This document shows positions 1 to 5,036 of a DNA stretch of 5,540 nucleotides, piece by piece. The stretch is from assembly GCA_964595785.1 (NCBI GenBank), contig CAZQRO010000108.1:1-5540 (forward strand), read 5' to 3'. Made by a program: the position numbers and the translations under genes. Source of the DNA: Bovifimicola sp964595785 (GTDB taxonomy: Bacteria; Bacillota; Clostridia; Lachnospirales; Lachnospiraceae). The notes beneath the pieces are model-generated. The model was not told where the DNA came from and ran no database searches. It saw only the letters and a list, made by a program, of their open reading frames with translations. Each line of letters begins with the position of its first letter. Position 1 is the first letter of the stretch.

Positions 1-300
1 CAGTCAGGTTTTGAAGGAATGAGATATTCTATCTCTAATACAGCTGAATATGGCGATTATATTACAGGACCTAAGTTAGTAACAGAAGAGACAAAGAAGA
101 CAATGAAGAAAATTTTATCAGATATTCAGGATGGAACATTTGCTAAAGAGTTCTTATTAGATATGTCACCAGCAGGACGTCAGGTACATTTCAAGGCTAT
201 GAGAAAGTTAGCAGCTGAACACCCATCAGAAAAAATTGGTGAAGAAATCAGAAAACTTTACAGCTGGAATAATGAAGATGATAAGCTTATTAATAACTAG
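1..300 (+). CDS. ilvC: Ketol-acid reductoisomerase, C-terminal part (5' end outside window)
   Basis: This is the last 99 codons of ketol-acid (acetohydroxyacid) reductoisomerase, the NADPH- and Mg-dependent cytoplasmic enzyme that isomerises and reduces acetolactate or acetohydroxybutyrate in valine, leucine and isoleucine synthesis. The frame is open from base 1 and ends at TAG 298-300, so the gene starts upstream of the window. The fragment carries the family's C-terminal knotted helical domain: MRYSISNTAEYGDY, which includes a serine known in the family to contact substrate, then TGPKLVTEETK, a MSPAGRQVHFKAMR stretch, AEHPSEKIGEEIR, and a hydrophilic tail after the LYSW that normally ends short class I enzymes. 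The first in-frame ATG (19-21) is the internal Met of that conserved motif, not a start. A small gene follows 39 nt later with no terminator between them, so the two are probably cotranscribed. Confidence 0.96.
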   Translation, partial: QSGFEGMRYSISNTAEYGDYITGPKLVTEETKKTMKKILSDIQDGTFAKEFLLDMSPAGRQVHFKAMRKLAAEHPSEKIGEEIRKLYSWNNEDDKLINN

Positions 301-339
301 TTTATTTCTTTAGTACAATTTTAGATAGGAGTGATTGAT

Positions 340-564
340 ATGCTGTTCGGAAAAGCAAAGAAGCTGATTGAAGATAAAGAATCAGAGATAAAGCTGAATT
401 TGTCAAATAATTATAAGGATTCAGCATACAAAGGTTATCTTGAATATGTACAATTGGTTAGTGATTTGAAAGATAGTGGTAAAATCGGAGATAAGGATTT
501 TGAAAAATTGAATTATAAGATTGAAGATTATAAACGGCTGTTTTCGAATTACATAAAGAAGTAG
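340..564 (+). CDS. Small charged helical protein of unknown function, downstream of ilvC
   Basis: This gene encodes a 74-residue protein that I do not recognise. I chose ATG 340 because a good Shine-Dalgarno site (AGGAG, 327-331) lies 8 nt upstream. The alternative in-frame GTG at 331 overlaps that site and would add only three residues. The protein begins MLFGKAKKLIEDKE and is dominated by Lys, Glu and Asp with regularly spaced Leu, Ile and Tyr, so it is probably all alpha-helical. A turn is likely near SGKIGDKD, about residues 47-54. It has no Cys or His, signal peptide or membrane segment, so it should be cytoplasmic. It sits 39 nt after ilvC and just before a terminator, as the last gene of the ilvC transcript. 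Its codon use resembles its neighbours, and a clean start, Shine-Dalgarno site and terminator argue that it is real. A link to branched-chain amino acid synthesis is only inferred from position. Confidence 0.8.
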   Translation: MLFGKAKKLIEDKESEIKLNLSNNYKDSAYKGYLEYVQLVSDLKDSGKIGDKDFEKLNYKIEDYKRLFSNYIKK

Positions 565-576
565 ATTAAATAAAAT

Positions 577-612
577 AGAACTGATGCATTTAGAATGTGT
601 CAGTTCTTTTTT
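577..612 (+). terminator. Rho-independent terminator of the ilvC unit
   Basis: A 12-bp stem pairs 577-588 (AGAACTGATGCA) with 596-607 (TGTGTCAGTTCT), with two G-T wobbles in the upper half. A 7-nt loop closes it (TTTAGAA, whose ends can pair further), and six T residues follow at 607-612. It begins 13 nt after the stop of the small gene. The T tract is on the + strand, so it terminates the ilvC/small-gene transcript and separates it from the beta-propeller operon. Confidence 0.9.
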
Positions 613-663
613 ATCATATAGGATGATATTGGGGAAAAATAATATAAATTAAAAAAGAATGCA

Positions 664-697
664 ACACTTTAGGCTTTATTGAACACACTTTATTGAA
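664..697 (+). repeat. Short direct repeats upstream of the beta-propeller operon
   Basis: The decamer CTTTATTGAA occurs at 674-683 and again at 688-697 (14-bp period). The heptamer ACACTTT occurs at 664-670 and at 685-691 (21-bp period), so the second copies of the two repeats overlap. The cluster lies 34-67 bp upstream of the chosen start of the beta-propeller gene, where a promoter or operator is expected. Candidate -35-like hexamers TTGAAC (679-684) and TGAAAC (694-699) fall within it, but neither has a convincing -10 at normal spacing. It could be an activator site, a diverged duplication or chance in AT-rich DNA. Confidence 0.4.
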
Positions 698-730
698 ACC
701 ATTAAGTAAAATAAGAGAGGACGTGTGTTT

Positions 731-2809
731 ATGAAGAAAAATAATAAAATAATATCAGGTATATTAGCAGTTGTCGTAATTGTGACTGCAGTATTAGGAA
801 CGTTAGTGGTAAATGGTCTGAATAAGGATAAAAAAGATAAGACACAGGACGTAGACAGTATTATTAGTGAAGCAAAGAAATTAGTTGAAGTTAAGAAGGA
901 CCTTAAGATTGGAACAGGAACTACTGAACTTAACAGCATTGGAAGTAAGGAGAAGATTCAGAATATTGTAAAGGCAAATGCTCTGCTATTTTTAGAAGAG
1001 TATACTGCGCGAGAAGATGTTGAATATTCTAATATGCAGATATTTGGAGGTTTAAATAATTCCGGGTCAAAAGATTCTGCTGAAACAGAGACAAGTGCAG
1101 CAATTTCTGATGTGGCTACCGGAACGGAAAGTACAAGTGAATATTATAAGAATAATGACCAGGTTGAAGGCGTTATAGAAGGTGATATAGTAAGAACAGA
1201 TGGAAAGTATATATACATTTTATCTGAGGAGAAGTTTGATGTTAGGATAGTAAAAGCAGATAATGATAAATTGACACAGATAGGTGAGATAGAATATAAA
1301 GAGTATATGGGCTTTGAAGAAACGAACTATAGAGTCTGTTCAAATGCTCAAATGTATGTTAATAATAATAAAATCATAATTATTGATAATGTATATAAAT
1401 ATCAGGATTACATTAGTACAGACACAAACGATGGAACAAATTCTACAGCTTCTTATGAAGATTGTGTATATGGTGACAATAAGGAATATACAATAGTATT
1501 AGAGTATGATATATCTGATATAAACAATCCGGTATTTGAAAATAAAGTGATGATAGATGGTTTGCCTATTTCATCAAGAATGTCTGGAGAAAACATATAT
1601 CTTGTGGCTGAAAAAAGTGTTAATACATGTATTTATTCTAAAGAAGATGTTGATGAGCAGTTAGAGAAAATTATAACAGACTGTATGCCTCACATTAATG
1701 ATGAAGAGATATCTGCGGATGATATTTATGGAATTGGTGACACAAGTAACTATCATTCATATGAAATTATAGTTGCTTTAGATATAAGTGATAAAATTCG
1801 TGTTACAGATAAGTGCGCAATTATGGGTTCTACAAGCAATATGTATGTAAGTAAGAATTATATATATACATTTTCAACATATTATGATGAAAATGATATG
1901 GAAAACAATACTAAAGTTAATTCATCACGGACACAGATAATTAAGACGGCATATGGTGATGGCGAAGTTGAGCCATATGCAACAGGAATGGTAAATGGCA
2001 GTATTTTGAACCAGTTCTCGGCAGATGAGTATGACGGTTATTTAAGAGTTGTGTCAACATTTGAGGAATATAATTATCAGACAGTAGTATATAATGGAAT
2101 GGAGACAAATGACATTGCTATGCTAAATGATAATTCCACAACAAATGCCGTATATGTATTAGATGATAAACTTAATACCTGTGGAAGCATTGAGGGATTA
2201 GCGGAAGATGAAAGGATTTATTCAGCAAGGTTTATGGGAGATAAAGGATATTTTGTAACTTTCAGGCAGACAGACCCATTATTCGTGGTAGATTTCTCTA
2301 AGCCTGAAACACCGGTTATTCTCGATGAATTAAAAGTGACAGGGTTCTCATCATATCTTCACCCTTGGAGTAACAGTATGCTCGTTGGAATAGGTGAGGA
2401 AGCAAATGACCAAGGGAGAACCACAGGAACAAAAATATCTATGTTTAATATAAGTGATTTAACTGATATTTATGAGCAAAGCAAGATTGTAGAGGAAAAT
2501 TCATATTCATATAATTATGATTATAAGAATATTTTAATCGATTCGGATAAAAATCTTATTGGCTTTGGTTTGCAAAAATGGCATAATGACTATAGTGATT
2601 GTGATAATGTATTTGAACTTTACAGATATGAAAATTCAGAATTTAATAAAGTATTAGAATATAATTATTATTTAGAAGAAGTTTCTTACATGTATTGTAC
2701 CTACAGAGGTTTGTATATAGGTGACTATCTTTATATTGTTACGATTGATAAAGGAATACAGGCAATTAATTTAAATGACCTATCATACGGAGATAAACTG
2801 GTATTTTAA
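731..2809 (+). CDS. Membrane-anchored extracellular beta-propeller protein (PF09826/COG4880 type)
   Basis: This gene encodes a 692-residue surface protein. I chose ATG 731 because GAGAGGA (715-721) lies 9 nt upstream; the in-frame GTG at 725 is too close to that site. The N-terminus MKKNNK followed by a hydrophobic segment (about residues 7-27) forms a signal anchor. There is no lipobox Cys and no obvious signal peptidase site. After a charged linker comes a Ser/Thr/Gly/Glu-rich stretch (about 105-138), then NNDQVEGVIEGDIVRTDGK (141-159). That is the entry motif of the secreted C-terminal beta-propeller family distantly related to WD40, usually seen as QVEGVDEADIVKTDG. Further family marks are DPLFVVDFSKPETPV (from 515) and YLHPW (542-546). 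The domain runs to the C-terminus and contains eight cysteines. The molecular role of the family is not established. The gene heads a unit with an ECF sigma factor (36-nt gap) and a membrane anti-sigma candidate, so a sensing or cell-envelope role is plausible but inferred. Confidence 0.88.
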   Translation: MKKNNKIISGILAVVVIVTAVLGTLVVNGLNKDKKDKTQDVDSIISEAKKLVEVKKDLKIGTGTTELNSIGSKEKIQNIVKANALLFLEEYTAREDVEYSNMQIFGGLNNSGSKDSAETETSAAISDVATGTESTSEYYKNNDQVEGVIEGDIVRTDGKYIYILSEEKFDVRIVKADNDKLTQIGEIEYKEYMGFEETNYRVCSNAQMYVNNNKIIIIDNVYKYQDYISTDTNDGTNSTASYEDCVYGDNKEYTIVLEYDISDINNPVFENKVMIDGLPISSRMSGENIYLVAEKSVNTCIYSKEDVDEQLEKIITDCMPHINDEEISADDIYGIGDTSNYHSYEIIVALDISDKIRVTDKCAIMGSTSNMYVSKNYIYTFSTYYDENDMENNTKVNSSRTQIIKTAYGDGEVEPYATGMVNGSILNQFSADEYDGYLRVVSTFEEYNYQTVVYNGMETNDIAMLNDNSTTNAVYVLDDKLNTCGSIEGLAEDERIYSARFMGDKGYFVTFRQTDPLFVVDFSKPETPVILDELKVTGFSSYLHPWSNSMLVGIGEEANDQGRTTGTKISMFNISDLTDIYEQSKIVEENSYSYNYDYKNILIDSDKNLIGFGLQKWHNDYSDCDNVFELYRYENSEFNKVLEYNYYLEEVSYMYCTYRGLYIGDYLYIVTIDKGIQAINLNDLSYGDKLVF

Positions 2810-2845
2810 GATGAATTTGCCAAATGAGACTTATGGGATGAAAGG

Positions 2846-3379
2846 ATGTGGCAGGGCTTGGAAATAGATGAATCACTGGTAGAAAGAGCTAAAGCAGGTA
2901 ATGATATGGCTTTTTCTAAGATTTATGAATGTATATACAAGGATATGTACAGATATGCTTACTATATGCTTGGAAATGAGCAGGATGCAGAGGATATGGT
3001 AAGTGAAACAGTAATTGATATATATTCCGGAATTACTAAATTACGAAATAATGAGTTATTCAGGTCGTGGGCATTTAAGATTTTGTCTAATAAGTGCAAG
3101 CGAAAACGAAAACAGTATATTAACAAACCGATATCGTTAGATGATGAAAATCAGAATATTAATTTGTCAAAGGAACATGATTTAGAATTAAAACATGATA
3201 TTGAAAGTGCATTTGGTATTTTATCAAACGAAGAGAAAACGGTGGTATCTTTAGCTGTGTTCGGTGGGTATAAGAGCCTTGAAATAGGTGAAATTCTAAA
3301 TATCAAACCAACAACAGCCAGGTCTAAATTAAGCAGGGCATTGGCGAAAATGCAGAAAAAGATGGAAATACAGTTTTAA
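2846..3379 (+). CDS. ECF-type RNA polymerase sigma factor (sigma-70 family)
   Basis: This gene encodes a 177-residue extracytoplasmic-function sigma factor, which directs RNA polymerase to a small regulon. Region 2 spans about residues 21-90: AFSKIYECIYKDMYRYAYYML is the core-binding helix, and GNEQDAEDMVSETVIDIY with the RSWAFKILSNKCKRKRKQ stretch covers the -10-recognition part. Region 4 spans about 118-172, with LSNEEKTVVSLAVFGGYKSLEIGEILNI and the recognition helix KPTTARSKLSRALAKM, which reads the -35. The linker (91-117) is short, and there is no region 1.1 or 3, as expected for ECF factors. The start is uncertain. ATG 2846 abuts its AAAGG (2841-2845), leaving only a weak GGGA (2835-2838) at 7 nt. 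TTG 2858, four codons later, would be 12 nt after that AAAGG and gives EIDESLVERAKAGN, a more typical ECF beginning. The gene lies 36 nt after the beta-propeller gene and 27 nt before the anti-sigma candidate. I cannot name its regulon. Confidence 0.93.
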   Translation: MWQGLEIDESLVERAKAGNDMAFSKIYECIYKDMYRYAYYMLGNEQDAEDMVSETVIDIYSGITKLRNNELFRSWAFKILSNKCKRKRKQYINKPISLDDENQNINLSKEHDLELKHDIESAFGILSNEEKTVVSLAVFGGYKSLEIGEILNIKPTTARSKLSRALAKMQKKMEIQF

Positions 3380-3406
3380 GAATTATTTTGTGAAAGGAGA
3401 ATCTTT

Positions 3407-4012
3407 ATGAGGAACTTTGATAATTCTGATGAAGAAGATGAAAAAATATTGGAAGAATTAAGAAAGACCACAGCAAATATAGAAATTCCCGAATCTTTAT
3501 CGCCGGAAAAGATGATGCAGAAAATAAGAAATTCCGGTGTAAAAAGGAATAAGAGAGTTAATGTAAAGTATTTATATAGAACCGGTTATGCAGTGGCAGC
3601 AGTAGCATTGTGCATGATTATTGCAGCAGGTGCTAAAAATTTGATTGAACCGAAGACAAAAAGCAGTACTAACATGGAGTTGTTAAAGAATCAGGAAACA
3701 ATAGAAGGAATAGAATTTGGTGGAATCCAAAATGATTCTTCAGTGACTGAACAAGAAGAAACAGATGAAGTGGAGAACGATGACAAAACTAATATAAACC
3801 GTAGTGAATCAGTAACAGAATCAGCGAATGGGACCGGGACATCGGAAGATTCTAAAGAAGGTAGCGGACATACCAATAATAGCGGTGATAATGGTTTGTA
3901 TACTTCAAATGAGATATCAGATTCGGCTAAGGAGAACAACATATTATATAGTTTAAAGGAGTATATGTATAAATATTTAAATAAAGTCTATGAATTTCTG
4001 CACGGCAGATGA
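3407..4012 (+). CDS. Single-pass membrane protein, probable anti-sigma factor for the upstream ECF sigma
   Basis: This gene encodes a 201-residue protein. ATG 3407 follows AAAGGAGA (3393-3400) by 6 nt. Residues 1-58 are a hydrophilic cytoplasmic head with an acidic start (NSDEEDEKILEELRK) and IEIPESLSPEKMMQKI (about 25-40), a motif style I associate with anti-sigma N-termini in clostridial ECF operons. One membrane helix follows (about 59-76, GYAVAAVALCMIIAAGA). The outside part is a long Glu/Asp/Ser/Thr/Asn-rich low-complexity stretch (about 86-175) and a C-terminal Tyr-rich amphipathic helix (about 178-201). It lacks the HxxxCxxC zinc motif of ZAS anti-sigma factors; the only Cys is in the membrane helix. 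Position directly after the sigma gene and topology support an anti-sigma role, with the sigma factor held at the membrane and freed by a signal outside. Its last 36 bp overlap the end of the convergent lysR. Sequence alone does not prove sigma binding. Confidence 0.75.
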   Translation: MRNFDNSDEEDEKILEELRKTTANIEIPESLSPEKMMQKIRNSGVKRNKRVNVKYLYRTGYAVAAVALCMIIAAGAKNLIEPKTKSSTNMELLKNQETIEGIEFGGIQNDSSVTEQEETDEVENDDKTNINRSESVTESANGTGTSEDSKEGSGHTNNSGDNGLYTSNEISDSAKENNILYSLKEYMYKYLNKVYEFLHGR

Positions 4013-4864
4013 TACAATATAATTTTTATTAAATGCAAAACCAATTTCACGAGGTGGGACCTGAACAGGTAATGGAAGTTCAATTAATTTACCTGTGTTC
4101 AGGTCCTTATTTACAAAATTAGATATTACGCAGGCTATTCCTAAATCAATTTTTGCAAAATCAATAAGTAAATCCATGTTATTTACCTCTAAAATATTAT
4201 TTGGAGTAAAATTGTTTGATTCTAAATATGCATCTATATGATGTCGTGAAACATTATCCTTATCTAAAAGCATAATATTTGCATTTCTGAATATATCTTC
4301 AGTGGAAGTAATGCCACGGGAATTCAAATTATTAAGATAATTCTTTGTAGTAACAAAAATGTAGTTAACATTTCCGCGGGAAATAAATTCTAAATCTGAG
4401 GATTTATCAGTTTTACCAATTAGTCCAATATCAGTTTTACCGGATTCAAGTAAGTCTAGTGAACCTGTGGTAGAACGACATTCTATGTTAATTTTTATGT
4501 GTGGATTCTTCTTAATAAAATCTTTTAAATAAGGTAAAAGGATATATTTGCACAGAGTGGCGCTGACACTGAACCTTATACTACCAAGTCCCATCTCATT
4601 AATCAGTCTTATATGTTCCTCTCCCTTACCTATTTCTTCAAAAGCAGATGAAATATGGTTATACAGTATTTCACCTTCCTCGGTAAGAATGACACCTCTT
4701 GAGTTCCTTATAAATAATTTTATACTGAGATTTTCTTCAAGTAATTTAATGGCCTTGCTTATGGCAGGCTGACTTATAAAAAGGGATTCCGCAGCCTTTG
4801 AGATGTTCCTATACTTTGCAACCGTATAGAAAATTTTATATTGTGAAAGTGAAATCTGTTCCAT
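3977..4864 (-). CDS. LysR-type transcriptional regulator, divergent from leuC
   Basis: This gene encodes a 295-residue regulator, the usual full length for the family. The N-terminal winged helix-turn-helix (about residues 4-62) reads LSQYKIFYTVAKYRNISKAA, then SLFISQPAISKAIKLLEENL with the recognition helix at about 31-42, and FIRNSRGVILTEEGE for the wing. A linker helix (about 63-90) leads to a periplasmic-binding-protein-like effector domain (about 93-295) ending VQKFIDFI. The start ATG (4864-4862) has a weak AAAGG (4882-4878) 13 nt upstream, and the family's normal start supports it. It is transcribed away from leuC across a 172-nt region with two perfect inverted repeats, so it most likely controls leuC and itself. 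Its effector is unknown; a leucine-pathway intermediate is a guess by analogy with other LysR proteins beside biosynthetic genes. The 3' end overlaps the convergent anti-sigma gene by 36 bp. Confidence 0.95.
   Translation of the reverse strand: MEQISLSQYKIFYTVAKYRNISKAAESLFISQPAISKAIKLLEENLSIKLFIRNSRGVILTEEGEILYNHISSAFEEIGKGEEHIRLINEMGLGSIRFSVSATLCKYILLPYLKDFIKKNPHIKINIECRSTTGSLDLLESGKTDIGLIGKTDKSSDLEFISRGNVNYIFVTTKNYLNNLNSRGITSTEDIFRNANIMLLDKDNVSRHHIDAYLESNNFTPNNILEVNNMDLLIDFAKIDLGIACVISNFVNKDLNTGKLIELPLPVQVPPREIGFAFNKNYIVSSAVQKFIDFI
4056..4112 (+). terminator. Probable intrinsic terminator of the sigma operon, embedded antisense in lysR
   Basis: A strong hairpin starts 44 nt after the anti-sigma stop. 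GGACCTGAACAGGTAA (4057-4072) pairs with TTACCTGTGTTCAGGTCC (4089-4106): 16 Watson-Crick pairs interrupted only by a 2-nt bulge (about 4095-4096), with a G-T wobble extending the base (4056/4107). The loop is 16 nt. TTATTT follows at 4107-4112 on the + strand, while no T tract follows on the minus strand, so the polarity fits termination of the beta-propeller/sigma/anti-sigma transcript. There is no other terminator candidate between the converging genes. The large loop and interrupted T tract make it weaker than the terminator at 577-612. It lies entirely within lysR coding sequence (about residues 251-270). Confidence 0.6.
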
Positions 4865-4928
4865 TTTTATAACTATACCTTTCTGATAAATTTAGAATAA
4901 TGAATTTAAAATATTTACAATTTTAATC

Positions 4929-4960
4929 ATTATATAACTTTAAGTTATACCTTATATCAA
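4929..4960 (-). promoter_or_regulatory. Candidate lysR promoter
   Basis: On the minus strand TTGATA (4960-4955) could be a -35. For the -10 there is either TATATA (4936-4931, 18-nt spacer) or a perfect TATAAT (4934-4929, 20-nt spacer). The inverted repeat at 4933-4949 lies between these elements, so a bound LysR protein would cover its own promoter, as in classic autorepression. The predicted leader is about 60 nt. The spacing is not ideal in either reading. Confidence 0.5.
4933..4949. promoter_or_regulatory. LysR operator candidate 1, perfect 17-bp palindrome with T-N11-A core
   Basis: TATAACTT and AAGTTATA are perfect inverted arms around one central base (4941). It contains T-N11-A, the LysR-family binding motif, and also fits ATAA-N7-TTAT exactly (4934-4948), the form known for the Bacillus regulator CcpC. 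Its centre lies about 65 bp before the predicted leuC transcription start, the standard place for the LysR recognition site, and inside the candidate lysR promoter. Confidence 0.72.
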
Positions 4961-4970
4961 TATTATGTAT

Positions 4971-4999
4971 TTGCATTATACCAGAAATAATGCTAAGAT
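4971..4999 (+). promoter_or_regulatory. Predicted leuC promoter with extended -10
   Basis: TTGCAT (4971-4976) is a poor -35. After a 17-nt spacer comes TAAGAT (4994-4999), preceded by TGC (4991-4993), an extended -10 of the TGn type. Transcription would start near 5006, giving a leader of about 30 nt before the leuC start. That is too short for a T-box or attenuator. The weak -35 fits a promoter that needs an activator. Confidence 0.6.
4973..4993. promoter_or_regulatory. LysR operator candidate 2, perfect 7-bp inverted repeat in leuC promoter spacer
   Basis: GCATTAT (4973-4979) and ATAATGC (4987-4993) are perfect inverted arms separated by 7 nt. The centre (4983) is 42 bp from the centre of operator candidate 1, about four helical turns, so both would face the same side of the DNA. 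The element overlaps the 3' part of the predicted -35 and all of the -35/-10 spacer of leuC. It could be the activation site of the LysR protein or the site of a separate repressor. Confidence 0.58.
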
Positions 5000-5036
5000 T
5001 CCATACAGAAATAAAAATATTTAGGAGGACTTTATC

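Noticed and set aside
301..339. A terminator or promoter between ilvC and the small gene
   Set aside because: The 39 nt contain no stable inverted repeat with a T tract and no paired -35/-10; only the ribosome-binding site is visible.
694..724. A classical ECF autoregulatory promoter (TGAAAC with CGTC)
   Set aside because: TGAAAC is present at 694-699, but the only CGT is 22 nt downstream at 722-724, beyond the usual 16-17 nt and overlapping the ribosome-binding region.
676..939. An 87-codon minus-strand open frame over the start of the beta-propeller gene
   Set aside because: It is antisense to a well-supported gene and its promoter region, has no recognisable domain, and its hydrophobicity mirrors the opposing signal-anchor and linker coding.
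3098..3114. A short tandem CGAAAA repeat in the sigma gene
   Set aside because: It encodes the basic KCKRKRKQ stretch of region 2; two adjacent copies are explained by codon use for Lys and Arg.
3691..3942. An 83-codon minus-strand open frame inside the anti-sigma candidate gene
   Set aside because: It is a shadow of the low-complexity acidic/Ser/Thr region; the Ser/Val/Pro-rich translation is what antisense reading of such codons gives.
4548..4772. A 74-codon plus-strand open frame inside lysR
   Set aside because: It lies fully antisense to the DNA-binding half of a clear LysR protein and shows no convincing start signal or family resemblance.
5000..5036. A T-box or leucine attenuator before leuC
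   Set aside because: The predicted leader is about 30 nt with no stem-loop, no T-box consensus and no leucine-rich leader peptide.
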